This document shows, in pieces, positions 1 through 12,178 of a stretch of 64,000 bases of DNA. Position 1 is the stretch's first letter, and the number at the start of each line of letters is the position of its first letter. The DNA comes from Petrosia ficiformis (lineage: Eukaryota; Porifera; Demospongiae; Haplosclerida; Petrosiidae): the NCBI GenBank assembly GCA_947044365.1, contig OX345636.1, positions 37,783,212-37,847,211 on the forward strand, in the 5' to 3' direction. The notes beneath the pieces were generated by a model. That model was not told the DNA's origin, did not search any database, and saw only the letters and a program-made list of their open reading frames with translations. Made by a program: the position numbers and the translations under genes.

Positions 1-847
1 ATGGCCATCTTGCACCAGCAAAACAGGACGAGTTGGAGGAATGCTTTTTAGAAAAAATGCAAACCATTCGACAAACAATTCAGAATTTATCCAGCCACTC
101 TCACTGGTTTTAAACAGGGTGTTGGGGAATGCTCCTTCCTTCAGCTTATCTGGCACACACGTTTTGCGTGGGTATATCATCATTGGGGGCACCATAAATC
201 CTGTTGCTGACACACGACAAAATGGTGTGTGTTTTGCCTCTCTCAGCAGCAGATAAGGCATACACATCTGGCTTACCCAATTCTGCAATGACTTTATTCG
301 GCTTGAAGACAATCTTAACTCCCATCTCATCACAATTAAAGATTTGCATTGGTTTTGATACCAGATTAAGCTTCCCATAAAGAGACCCTATTTTTCCAAA
401 GAAGTCAGTAATGGTTTCTTTGTTAGCGGAGATAGCTCGACAATATGACAATGACTGAGGGGACCTAATCGTTAGGTTGGGCCTTCGCCTCATAAATCCT
501 TCGAACCAAGCCCTTCCAGCACTTCCATTCTGGAAAGGATGTGGACGTTTGCTTTTCTCAACGATTGAATAAGCCAAACCCATTACACCTTCACGGGTCA
601 GTCCATACCCCATTTCGCTCATTCGAAGTAGGTAATCGGCTAGTTTTGTCTCTTCTTCTTCAGTCAAGACTGTTCTTGGACCAGGTCGACAATCAATTGC
701 TACGGTTTCATTCACTCTTCTTCTAAATGTCTCTAGGGGGATGTTGTACAATCTTGATGATTCCCTTAGTGACAGTCCTTGCTGCTGGACCTGATCAACA
801 GCAGCAGCCACGCTCACATCACTCCATTGCTTGTGTTTAGCAGCCAT
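1..847 (-). pseudogene. Tigger/Jerky-like DDE transposase, frameshifted, runs off window edge
   Basis: The minus-strand frame 847-146 opens with a psq-type helix-turn-helix (residues ~8-45, ending RLYNIPLETFRRRV). A CENP-B-type DNA-binding region follows (~60-130), then the start of a DDE nuclease with the first acidic motif IFNCDEMGV (~167-175). This order is typical of pogo-superfamily transposases. Near 190-225 the homology jumps frame: the annotated frame continues as non-homologous sequence, while the neighbouring frame resumes with SATGFMVPPMMIYPRK and reaches the second acidic motif LLVQDGH at positions 1-21. One base lost or gained explains this. The gene continues beyond the window start. 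It is either a decayed autonomous transposon or an assembly indel. The family call is from motifs only. Confidence 0.82.
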
Positions 848-1027
848 CTGTATAAGAAAAGTAGTATATTTAAAAGCAGTAGAGTAACATTTAATGGTAC
901 AGGTAGCTAGTCTAGTGTTCCCACGACTATATGCACACCATTAGCTAATTTAGCTTAGGTCTAGGTCTAGCTTACAATCATATAGAGTCTCATACAGTGC
1001 TTACCACGCTCTAAAGAAGGCTCTCTG

Positions 1028-1353
1028 CAAGGGCGGATTTAGGGGGGGGGGGGGGGGGGGGTTGTGGGGTTGCAACCCCCCCAAAACATTTGAACTTTAC
1101 ACACAATCCTCACTCACAGAAGATCACTTTTCAGACATGGCTGTGATAGCTATGCATTACCTGGAGAGAATTCCAGTAGAAGACATTTTGAAAGCTTTCA
1201 TTTAACAACATCCGAGGCACATCTTCCAGAAATCTACCTTTTTTCTTTTTTAAATTAATTTACCACGCCCTTTATGAATAATTAATTAGCTAAAATTTTG
1301 CTATGCGCGCCGACATCAACCCCACCATACAATAAATCCTGTATCCGCCCCTG
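1028..1353. mobile_element. MITE with G-rich terminal inverted repeats
   Basis: Termini CAAGGGCGGAT (left) and ATCCGCCCCTG (right) form an imperfect inverted repeat enclosing about 300 bp with no open frame. A run of about 22 G lies just inside the left end. No clean target-site duplication is visible, so the superfamily is undetermined. Confidence 0.55.
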
Positions 1354-1684
1354 CTGTGATACTCAATCTCGTTCAACAGTCTGTGCAATTTATGCCACGT
1401 GATTGCAGGGTTCGGTTCAAAGTTCAAATGGTTTACACAGTAAGCTACTTGTAGGACTGCAGACAATGCTGTAAGTAAAATAGAGACTAATCAATGCATA
1501 AATACAAAAGATTGACCTTCATTGATGAAGAAATTTATGCTTGTATGATTTCGTATGATATACAACTGACACCAGTATTTCTGCTATCTACAAAAAATGT
1601 TCACATCTTTCAGAAAAAAAAACAATGGAAACAAGAATGATAAAAAAAACATTTTCAATAAAATGAAAGAAGATGTAGGAATGT

Positions 1685-1889
1685 TAAAACCCAAAAAGCA
1701 TGTGAACAAGGTTGGGAGGCTAACATAGGAAATTAAACAGCTTCCTTATATAACCCTACATAAGTACAGCTCTTTGTATTCTGCTTTATAGCAGTGTAAG
1801 TACTTATGTTGGATTATATGGAATTAGTTTGTTTAATTTTAGGTCCTATGTTAACCTCCCAACCTTGTTCACAAGCTTTTTGGGTTTTA
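1685..1889. mobile_element. Foldback MITE (hairpin family 1)
   Basis: Two arms of about 80-90 bp are imperfect reverse complements around a short loop. The left arm contains CAAGGTTGGGAGGCTAACAT and the right arm ATGTTAACCTCCCAACCTTG. Related half-elements lie at about 9480-9700 and 37065-37330, all sharing the ACATAAGTA / CACTTCCATAT core. It has no coding capacity. It lies downstream of the Kelch/ZU5/Death gene. Confidence 0.6.
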
Positions 1890-2055
1890 ATCACCAATCT
1901 TTTACACTTCCTCAAAGAGTAATGTCATTTTTATAAAAGTTCAAGAAGAAATTTGAACTGCTATGAAATAATAATTATTATCTGTGTAGGCAAATATGTG
2001 CTGTACATAGATAATTATTATGAAAATTTAATGTAGTCTACTATAATAACAGTAA

Positions 2056-5000
2056 TTAATAATCATGGTTATTTATGTATTCACATATCTCCAGTACTTT
2101 CTTGTCATCCTTCAAATTTTCTTCAAAATAAACAGAATAGTCTATAGCTAACTCTTTAGCCTTTGCACAGTTCCCTAACAATGCAAAAGGCTGAATAAAT
2201 TCTTTCCAAGTCCGTTCTTTTATCTGCTTCCATTTTGTGAGTATTGCTATTTTTTGGTCGCCTAAATTTTGATCTGCTGTTGCAATCTGGTCACAATCAT
2301 CTAAAGTAAGTTTAAGATGTACACAGAATGATTTCACTTGTGCTACACCACGTAAATGAACCAGTAGATCTTCATCAGATGGAATTAGACCTATAAACAT
2401 TATTTATATTGGAAAAAAATACAATACATTGTTATTAATAATTATCAATAAAAAAAACTGCATTCATGTACAAAAATTATAATATCATCATTAATGATTA
2501 TAATACTCATTATTAAACTGTCACCTTCTGTTTTATCATCTATTGTAGATTTTATAACATTATCAGTTTCTTTATTTTCAATTGGTTCAATAGCTACAGA
2601 GAATAAGAATAATAATAAAGTTTGCATCCTAGGATCTGGATGTGCTATACACATCAGTAATAGTCAGACCCAGCTTACTATGAAAGAAGGATCTGAGGAC
2701 AAGCTAACATGCACTCCAAATTCATACCTTCTGGAGGCAATAGCACTGAGAATGCAAACTCACTATCAGCTCCTACCAACATAAATTCCAAGTTGACATC
2801 ACTAGGAGATGAATCAGATTGCCAAATAAATTTGTAAGTATAATGTGGAATATAAGAATTATTCTTTGGATTGTAGGATTCTATCACTGTCCTTTCAATC
2901 TAATCACATAAAATATAAACTGGAGTTGAATTGTAACAGAAGAAAATATGTACCTGAGATGAGACAACTTTATACACCTTCCAAGAACTGATGGAATAGG
3001 TTTCTGGTATTATTTGTAGATATGTTGCATTTTCCTGGAGTTGTAGTAGGAAATATTCTTCTAGATGATAGTCATGGTACATCTGCTTAACATGCTACAA
3101 AAATATATATAAAGAAGTATAAATAAGGTTTGCCTGTGAAGTAGAATTTGTATTGACTATATAATATTACAATAAAATTGTAGTAGCTAACCTCAACAAA
3201 CATATCCACATCCTTTGTTACTGTAAAAACCATTTTCCATTTTTTAATTGAATTTGATATTGATTTGTAAAACACATGAGAAAGATATCGTTGATCAGGA
3301 TATATAGTAGTTGCTCCAATTGTATAGCAACTGAAACGGTCTACATCAATAGTAGCAGAATTACTATGTGGTCTGAAATAACCACCTTCCATCTCTTTAA
3401 ACTCATGTGGTGGACCGCTGGAACAGTCGGCAGTATAAAATCTGAAATAAGAGGCTTCTTCTTTTGACCTAATAATGGCGGCATGAGGAAGATGAAGTGT
3501 AATATTCTTTTTGAATTGCTCAGAACTACTAATTTGGTATATACCGCTAACAAGATAACAATCAGTAGGTAATATGAAATCACCACCAACGATGGCCTTT
3601 ACGTGTAGCCCTGTGGTAGTTCCTGCTGGTAGAGACCCTTTGGGCATTTCTACACGTAAGCCAAATTGAACCCACTCCAAGGTAAATGCACTGTTGTCTC
3701 CAGTGACTGTAAACCTTCTCTCGCCAACCACCTGCATACCATCTTGCAAATGGACAAAAACATAGCATGATAAAACTATAGTTATTATGTAAAGTAATTG
3801 TAATAAAATTAGTATACTTTTAATTAATATTTAGTTATACATGAACATATTGCTGCCATTTTGTATGGAAGCCAACAAAATTTTGTATCTAGAGAATAGC
3901 TCTTAGTGAGTACTAATTTCTGTCCAAAATTGTGGAATAGCGAGCGATTAAAGGTAAGTATTTGATCAAAAACACTTTGCACGAAATGATGTTGAAGTAT
4001 TCAGGCCAATTCAAAAGAACCCAGCATGTGAAGCACACAGGCAAACATTTACCTCACTGACTATTCATGATTTTTATACATGTATTATAATATTAATATT
4101 CATGCCCACGAGACACAAATGATGCAAACACAGACCTATTTATATTGTATCTGTACCTGGATATATACTCATAGAATAGTCAGAGAACAATCCCACAACA
4201 ATTGCAATCAACAAAACGCAAAAATGTACCAGCCAACCTATATAATTATGATTACAATAAATGAAATGATATTAATATAATATTATTATTTATTTATTTA
4301 TTTTATATTGCAGAGTTCAAGGTATATAACAGATTAGAGTTTCCTACTGCAAAAGGCAATAGAATCAGATCTGTTTATGTCACCATCAGCATTGTTGCTA
4401 AGCAACAGTCTTTTCTTGCTGAGTGCACTGTTCATTAGAGAGAGTTAGAATTCAGTTTTTGTATACTTATTTAGTCTGAGAGATTATGCAATTTGTTTTA
4501 TTACTATCATACTGATTATGGCTGAATCACTAATATCTGATTTAGGTTTATCCTCATCTACAGGTTTTGATTTCTTCTTTTTGAATGGTTGTCTTTCCAG
4601 AGACTTCTCATGATATTCTTCTATTGTCTCCTCATCTAATGAAAACACATAATACTCAATACACATTCAATAGATATAATATATGTATTGATCTAGACCT
4701 GATGAAAGGGTAGATGTGAGTTTAAGTTTCTCTTCCAAATCTGTGATCTGTTGTATTTTTGCTAAAGATGTTTTCTTTTCAATCATCAACAATGTCTGAG
4801 AACCTTGTAACTCTAAACAATGTCTGAGAACCTTGTAACTCTAAACATAAAAATAATGATTAGAAATAATATATATAATAATTATGTAGTCAACTAAAGA
4901 TGTGGTTATATCAAATACACTCACAGTATAGCAATTTCTATATTGCATAAAAATGTAAACATTGCACAATTAATTTTGAATCATTCACATATCAATTAAT

Positions 5001-8000
5001 TATTTATAAATTGCCTGCTTACTCTTGTGCACTCAATCTGGGGTCTACTGTAACTCACTTAGCTCATGTTGTATTCTTGTATCTACCACACACCTCTACC
5101 ACACACCTCTTTGTACTGTAATTTTCATATTACATAAGTTACCTTGTTTTGTTGCAATTGACACTTTCTTGTAGGCTTGCGTTTCATCTTTTGAAATCCC
5201 CAGTTCTGAAGATCATAACATCAAGTATTCAAATCACAAGTAATAAATTATCTGACCTTTCTCTAGTGTATCTGATTTAACTATTAATGACATCTCTCTT
5301 GTCTTTAGGTGTGTAATTTCATCACTTTTCTCTCTCATCACAACACTAAGTTTCAATATTTGTGATTCTTTTTCAAATATATTCTTCTCCATTATCTTCT
5401 GCATCTCCTGAAACAATTATTAATGCAATAATTTACTATTAGAATATTGATCACTGGTTTACTAACTAGTTCAGTGTTCCAAACACCTCTCACAGACCAC
5501 TCATCATTAACATATTCTATATAATGAGATATTATATTGATATTCAGTATTAGATCGAGATGTAATGTTATTATCCTAGTTCTAAGACGTGAGATACTGG
5601 ATTACTAATACTAAAAACAAGATATAAAAACTAAAAACAGATGAAAGGTATAGAACTAACAAAATCAAATCGAAATTGACAGTGATAGAAGATAGTATGT
5701 TTGTTGAGTCATCATATCAATTACATTTATTATAATAATGTATGTTAATCAATTGTGTGTAAGTAGTGTAAGACTTATTAGGTTTCAATACAACACACTG
5801 AACATTGTTGTAGTTATTGGTTGGTATGCTGTTTCTAAGGAAACATTCTTATAATAACAAATAGGACTAAGGAATATGGTGTCAGTGTGTCTCTTAATAT
5901 TTGAAACAGTAAGAACAGAAAATGGACTGACACTTTGTATTTATGAATCATAGGATACATGAATATCTCAGAATAGGTAACTACAAATGTATCAGTGAAT
6001 CTACAACTATTGGATTATTATCTTGTATACATGAAGCTAGATTTTCATATAGCTTTAATAATCTTGTATGTCATAGACTGTACACATTAATTCCAGTGAA
6101 CATGATAATAATAATTTATCACGTGATATGTATATTAATTATCATACCTAATTCAATGATGACTAGAGTATTAAATCCAGTGATTGGTAAATATGTATTA
6201 TCAGATTGATAGTATTCACTGCTACCTCCAGTTACTAAAATCCAAAATCTTTCTTTTGATATATAGTATGTTGACATAGAGTGATAAAATCTTTTAGTAA
6301 CTGAATCAGGTAGATTTATCTGAAGAGATGAATAAATTAATATAAACGATATGTTATAAATGAGGAACACATCATTACAATATCATTAGTACAAGAAAGA
6401 GTCTGTTTCATTTAATAAAATATAATCATTAGAAATGTAATGATAAAACGTTTAGCTCATATTTGCGATATACCAGTATTTTCAACATTAATATTAATTT
6501 TGATGATAACAAAACTGATACCAATAAAAATTAATATATAGACAAGAATGTATTACTTGTGTCATGTGATGTACATTACCTGATACCAGATAAAACTGGA
6601 GAGATTCATTAACCAGCAATCATTTAGTGTTTGAAGATCTTTATCCAATCCTCCCAATATCATCAAATGAGATATCGTTTGTTGATTTGATAATATAGTA
6701 TTGATGATAGTACTAGCATGATGATCTCTTGCCTCAGGCCATTTCAATATAGTGTCAGATACTTTATGAAAATTCTACAGTATTAGTAATAAAACATAAT
6801 ATTATATCAATATAATATTAAAGATGAAGATAAAACAGTCGCTAATTATAATAATTCATGTATCATTAATAAGGGGTGTAGTTTACAAGTGGATTATTTT
6901 GAGTGATTATTATTTACTAACTAACAGAACATGTACTCTTTAGTGTAATGACATGATTAACAATTATGTGATTACATCACACAATTTAAATATTTGTGGT
7001 CATGTTGTTTATCAAATTACAAATATTATGAAAAATGTATGATTATATATGATTTTCAGACACGATAATAATTACAACTTAGTAATATGTAACTACAAGT
7101 ATATAAAATTAATGATAGTGTGTTTATTATAATGAACAAAAATGAATGAAGATTCAAAAGTACATGTTAAGTGTCTTATTATGATAATAAAATGAAACCA
7201 GAGGATTAGAACTGTAGAGAATACAATACAAAAGATCAAGAGTGATAAAAATAATAGACTAGACAAAAAAAGAAAACAAATACAACTATGTAGAAATGGG
7301 GAATCTGTTTAACAAACACTCAACAACTCACTATTGAATTTTGAGAGAATGATAACAGAAATAAGTCATTAACACGACGGAATTCAGTCCCATCAATAGT
7401 GAACCCCCCAAACATTACACTTTTATTATCAGGAAGTGTGTTGATACTGAAAGCAGCACATGGAGGTGCACAATTGCCTGTACTTTCCATTGACCTGAAG
7501 AAAATACATGATATCATTATGATGTAATACATAATGTGAGTCATGTAATACCTGGTGATGAATTGACACACATGGTGTGTATTTCATTTGTGAAGCATCG
7601 ATTTGGGAATGTCGGATGTGGAATATACTTGGAACCAGTGTGAGATGTGATTGGTGTAGGTCCAAACCCTCCAATAACTAGTAAATTATCTTCTCCATTC
7701 ATGTTAAATGAGATCATTCCACAGTCACGTTTTCTCATTGGTCCATTATCAGGAGAAGTGTTAATAATTTCTCTCCATTCATTAGTAACAGTGTTGAGTT
7801 CAAATAAATCATTATGAAAACAGTCATTAGGTATACAGTTTCCACCGAAATAGAATATAGAGTCTCTTATTTTAGTACAAGCATAGTCCATCACTCCTGC
7901 AGGTGGAGTGGCTGTAGTAGATCTCCTTTCCCACTTCAATGTAGGGAAATGAAATATATCAACAGATGATGTGAACTTTCTTTTCTCGTCATTATAATGT

Positions 8001-8325
8001 ACCATAGGAAGGTCCTCCTGCTCTCCTCCCCAGCAATGTAATCTGTCAATGTTAACTACAGTGGAGTGTTGAGTTCTCCATTTCAACTCATATTGACCTG
8101 ACAATAAACAATCAATACACGATTATAACAACATGACAAGTAACACATATATTTAATAAAATACATTATTATAAAAATTATTAGTACGCAAACCAGTACT
8201 TGCAATTATATGTATTTCAAGTTTAAGAGATTATGAATAACTTATTTATCTGATGTATCAAGTCGTTTCCATGTAACAAGAAATGTAAAGATATATATTA
8301 TAATAATTCACTCACCAGTAGCCAT
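2056..8325 (-). CDS. Kelch - coiled coil - ZU5 - Death domain protein (multi-exon, possible frameshift)
   Basis: Read by splice sites on the minus strand. Exons: 8325-8316 (ATGGCTACTG, then GTGAGT), 8097-7552, 7494-7332, 6774-6580, 6319-6148, [linker unresolved], 5407-5257, 5205-5143, 4812-4699, 4635-4513, 3742-3192, 3094-2954, 2899-2728, 2593-2525, 2390-2056. The first five exons encode Kelch repeats (LHCWGG, FYFGGN, LLVIGGFG, VMFGGF, LMILGG, ILVTGG blades). The next four are charged, Glu/Lys-rich and coiled-coil-like. The 3742 exon is a ZU5 domain (FTLEWVQFGLRVEMPKGSLP). The exons to 2728 look like a UPA-type region, and the last encodes a Death domain (SFCVHLKLTLDDCDQIA). This suggests an intracellular signalling adaptor. 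Codon phases match across junctions except at 7494 (one base short) and between 6148 and 5407. An extra ~14-nt microexon near 2690 is possible. The architecture is an assembly from the sequence; no cDNA confirms one transcript. Confidence 0.8.
4791..4846. repeat. 28-bp tandem duplication spanning a 3' splice site
   Basis: Two exact adjacent copies (4791-4818, 4819-4846) of a 28-bp unit beginning AATGTCTGAG. On the minus strand each copy contains the acceptor GTTTAG followed by AGTTACAAGG. The 3' splice site of a coiled-coil exon of the Kelch/ZU5/Death gene is therefore present twice. Only the acceptor giving an exon start at 4812 keeps the frame. Confidence 0.9.
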
Positions 8326-8849
8326 TATCAAATAGAGAAAGGATTAAAGAGAAAAGCTAATGAGCAGATTCTACACTGGTTGCTATTATTAAATATATAT
8401 CACATGATGTCATGTGATCATGTTATAAACAATGAAATATTTGTACTGTATTGATTATCACCATAATTATAGTAGAATTAAAAGACATATATATACATAA
8501 TATACTGTTTTACATAATTATAGAAATAATTAATATAGAAAAATAATTACCAAGATATAGACAAATCTGTATTCAATGTTTTGTGCAATGTTTTAGAAAT
8601 GTTGTATGTAATGTGTTGTGTGAAACAAAATTTTGATGTCATTTGCTCACTAGCTATCATTAATTTCATATTATGATTTGTATTATTGAACTATTGGGAA
8701 AATGAGTATGTATGTAGTTAATATAATGATGATTAACATGTGATTTATATTATGATTAATCCTTGATCATATAACAGGCAGAGCACAGGGTTATATTGTT
8801 GTCTGTACACAAATTCTTGCAATTCAAGTTGCACAAAGATCAACAGATA
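8326..8849. other. Intergenic, nothing recognised
   Basis: AT-rich sequence upstream of the Kelch gene start. No open frame, repeat relative or RNA gene was recognised. Confidence 0.5.
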
Positions 8850-9057
8850 ACAAAACGTTTTACAATCATAATAAAAAGAAAATTGTTAACAAATGCAATG
8901 ATTAGCACAGTTTGCAAGGTTTAACAATTTGGTTGTTCAGGATACACACATCTAACACCATAGCTACTTTGTACTAACTATATTAAAATACATAAATATG
9001 TTATGTAATATCTCACATTAGATGCACAAAGAAGGTTTGAAACCTATAATGATTTAA
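8850..9057. mobile_element. Partial MITE-A copy
   Basis: Shares with the MITE-A copies at 28948-30029 and 35788-36150 the blocks GGATACACACATCTAACACC and CATTAGATGCACAAAGAAGG. Termini are degraded. It abuts a TTAA-type element at 9058. Confidence 0.55.
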
Positions 9058-9468
9058 GGTGGTACTAGGGAGTGGGCGGATGCGACTCCAATCAGTTTCA
9101 AAATAGAATATTATATAACATGACTCTAACCTGGTGTAATAGCAACCTTCATATCTTCTGATCATCTTTATATTTGTCTGGAAGACAGAGAGTGTTGGAA
9201 AAATCTCCATTTTTGCAATCGCAAAACCAAGAAACAAGTACAAAACCAAGAAAGCCACGCCCACCAATCATGGCGTGCACCAAGTACAATGCATTTTCAG
9301 AAAACAAATAGAGCCGTTTTCTGAAAATTCATTTTACTTTTATAGTTACAAGAGGCTGAAGAAAGCTGAATTCTGTAGCTTTTCACTGAAACCATAAAAT
9401 TTACCTTTCTAGACACTATCAAACTCCGATCTTTCTCAGAGAGCAACTACAGTTACCCCGCCATAAGT
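9058..9468. mobile_element. Truncated TTAA-flanked MITE (family C)
   Basis: Begins directly after TTAA with GGTGGTACTAGGGAGTGGGC. It matches the reverse complement of the full copy at 29099-29702 through its internal AGAAAGATCGGAGTTTG-type segment, ending near 9468. Short frames here whose translation includes IRRYEGCYYTRLES are the repeat read in frame, not a gene. Confidence 0.7.
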
Positions 9469-9905
9469 ACTTACACCGCTATAAAGCAAAATACAAAGAG
9501 CTGTACTTATGTAGGGTTATATGGAAGTGGTTTGTTTAATTTTAGGTCCTACGTTAACCTCCCAAACTTGTTCACATGCTTTTTGGGTTTTGACGTCCCT
9601 ACATCTTTCTCCATTTTTATTAAAAATGTTTTTATTATTCTTGTTTCTGTTGTTTTTTCTGAATGGTAGACGATTTTTGAATATTTTATGTAGATTGCTA
9701 TGAGGCGGCTTGATCATCATTGAAGGTCAGACTTTTGTATAATTATACAATTATTTATGAATTGATTATCATTCTTTTTTACTTACAGATGACACTGCCT
9801 ATTTTATATTTCCCTTACAGCTTTGCCGCCACAAGTAGTGCTAGTCTCTGTGTCAACCATTCAGCATTCCAGTGCTCATCATAGTATATAATATTATATT
9901 ATCAG
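9469..9905. repeat. Half of hairpin family 1 plus a dispersed repeat
   Basis: 9480-9700 matches one arm region of the foldback element at 1685-1889 (TTAACCTCCCAAACTTGTTC). 9785-9905 resembles 30350-30490 (CTTACAG... AAGTAGTG... CTGTGTCAA). No gene was recognised. Confidence 0.5.
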
Positions 9906-10494
9906 TATATCTTTATTTTAAGAATGAATTTGCTCACAAACTTTATTACTATTCTTATGACTCCAACGTAGTTTCTTTCATGTTCTGAGGACACAAATGC
10001 GCATGAGCAATTAATTCCACGTTGCTAAATTAATGAATACACTTATAAAAATGGCATCCGATTTTAAGATCAAATCTTCGCCATCGTTGAGACTGTCTTC
10101 TTTCATAGCATCTGAAGATATCATCTAGATACTTGTACATCAGAATTTTACAACGAATGCAATTGGAATGGTGATAGTGATAGTTCAACAAACCAAAAAA
10201 TGATTTGTCTGAAAATAATATTAATAATAATAATAATATGATGATGAAGATTTTGCCAGTTTTGCTACTTGCCGGTTCTCTACCTTAAAGATGATTTCCA
10301 ACTGTCTAGAAGATGTTGTTAGTCATAAAACACTAGATATCAAAAGGTATGTGTTTATTATTTTACCGTACTCTCTGATAAATAATTCTGATAACACATA
10401 ATGTTTACAGCTGAAGAAGACTTTCAGATCAAAACGTTCTGTTTTATCAGGATTTTTTTATCATGTTAATTATCTCACAACTGATAAATGAATT
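9906..10494. other. Intergenic, no supported gene
   Basis: Contains only short open frames, for example a 25-codon frame starting ATGGCATCCGATTT near 10051, and an AT-rich trinucleotide run near 10210-10230. Nothing with recognisable homology is visible. Confidence 0.45.
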
Positions 10495-10874
10495 CACTGC
10501 AAAAATAAAATTGTTTTAAAATAACTAATATATCAGTTAGTACCGTTACAAGGAATAGTTTAAATTATAATTTAATTGGTCGTGTAGAATGTCATCACTG
10601 CATGGTGACATATAAGTAATTATAATCCAATAACTGCAATTTCAATTATCCTTATACTGTCTATTAGATATACAAATAAGCAGAATAACATTTTAATTAA
10701 ATCATTTTACATTTCCAAACCTTCTTTGTGCATCTAATACGAGATATTAGTCATGATATTTGATTATAGTACGAGTATCTTTTATAATACGGCTATAACA
10801 ACAACCTGTATGACTATAATTTGCATCCTTGCCACTGTACTAACCAATACATTGGTTATTTTATTTTTGCAGTG
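10495..10874. mobile_element. MITE-A, complete copy
   Basis: About 380 bp bounded by CACTGCAAAAATAAAATTG and its imperfect reverse complement ending TTTTATTTTTGCAGTG. Subterminal inverted stretches include TTAGTACCGTTACAAGG / CCTTGCCACTGTACTAA. Relatives lie at 8850-9057, 28948-30029 and 35788-36150. It is non-coding. A CACTG..CAGTG end is compatible with a hAT-type element, but no 8-bp target duplication is evident. Confidence 0.72.
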
Positions 10875-10997
10875 TTGTTAGATAGAGAGTCAGACTAAAA
10901 CAAAACTGGACTGGACCCACAGACTGGACTGCAGACTGGTCCGTGTATTATACAAATACAAACAAATATATATACGATGCAAACTTTTCAGCTACCT

Positions 10998-11420
10998 CAC
11001 TAGTGTGGGGCTCGCCCCAATTATTATAGATACTGTTTCCACGCACAATAGAACTACCGTGGAAACAGTTTAATTACTTCGGACTCCCCCCTCAGTAATT
11101 AAACTGTTTCCACGGTACACGTAGAAAAATAGAATACGGTATCTAACCTAAACCTGTTGCTATAGGGAATTTCACACACAGAAACAAAGTTTTTTGTAAG
11201 ACCGGATCTGTTGATTTTTAGACTGAGAAAGTGGCTAAAGTGTGGGTGTTGACCGCACTGACTGTATCTAAAAAAATTTTGTAAATTAAAAAACAACTAG
11301 TCTAGCTGCTTTCCAGCAACAAACGAAGAATGGTTTTAGTATTTACGCCCTTATCAATTAAAATACTGTTGACATCAACATCAGAAGATGCAGAATGGTA
11401 CAAAGTTGTATCATCTGCAC
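10998..11420. repeat. Dispersed repeat, inverted relative at 27120-27485
   Basis: Starts near CACTAGTGTGGGGCTCGCCC and proceeds colinearly with the reverse complement of 27120-27485, through GAATGGTTTTAGTA and the following CCCTTATCAATTAAAA block. It contains a near-perfect palindrome (11049-11116) with arms CCGTGGAAACAGTTTAATTA. A reverse copy of one segment recurs at 11655-11690, so the whole 11.0-11.7 kb block has foldback character. Confidence 0.65.
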
Positions 11421-12035
11421 ACAGATCACATAGCTTTCTTGTGGAACAGTATCAAAGCAATTTAGATTACAGTTATTACTTGTTGGATAGAAGACATAAC
11501 AAGAAAGCCATGTAGTACTTTTCGCAGAAAGACTGATCGATAGAGCGAGTATTTTGCTCTCGAGTGCAATGCCTACATCTCGATTTTGTCAGCTGTGTAA
11601 CTTTTGGATTTCAAAAAGCTGAAGATTTTAGCTTAATTAGCTTCTAAGAAGGCCGTAGATACTAAAACCATTCTTCGTTTGTTGATAGAAAAAAAGTAGT
11701 GGTCAACGCCCACACTTAGTCTCGCGCAGCCAAGGTCGGGGCTGGCTACGCGACACTAGCCCACACTTTATAACTTTCTCAGTCGATCGCTTGAAACATC
11801 AACAGAACCAGCCTTACAACAATATTGCAACAGGTTTACTAAGTAATTATAGGTTTACTAATCAATGAAAAGTAGGTATTTAGACACCTCAAATTGACCA
11901 ATCAGATTGCAGCATTTTAGTAAGCTCTAATCTAATATATTATGTATATATAATTGTATATATATCTCTGGTTGTACATGGTGAAATACATCCAAAGTAG
12001 AAGTGAGCAGTTAAAAATTGCCAGGGCCTGTCACA
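11421..12035. other. Intergenic with repeat fragments
   Basis: Holds the inverted fragment at 11655-11720 of the preceding repeat, and a GC-richer patch near 11715-11755 (CGCGCAGCCAAGG). No gene was recognised. Confidence 0.4.
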
Positions 12036-12178
12036 AGGATTTCATACTGGTATTACAGTATAAATATAAGTGTTATTTTGTGCTTCAAATTTAGGTTATA
12101 AATGTGATGTGTGTCATTTTTCCCTTTCCATCCCTACATAGAGAGACTACCATACTCTATGATTATGTATTCATTAAC
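12036..12178. repeat. Inverted copy of the receptor 3' flank (26690-26845)
   Basis: Reverse complement of 26690-26845, with shared blocks such as GGATTTCATACTGGTATTA and CTCTATGATTATGTATTCAT. It shows that the left side of the SRCR inverted duplication extends beyond the main arm. Here it is interrupted at 12178 by an insertion and resumes at 13385. Confidence 0.8.

Noticed and set aside
41..256. Plus-strand 71-codon frame
   Set aside because: Antisense shadow of the transposase, whose motifs are on the minus strand.
9013..9267. 84-codon minus frame sharing IRRYEGCYYTRLES with frames at 29463 and 34144
   Set aside because: Shared because all are copies of one TTAA-flanked MITE; frames break within other copies and differ in strand use.
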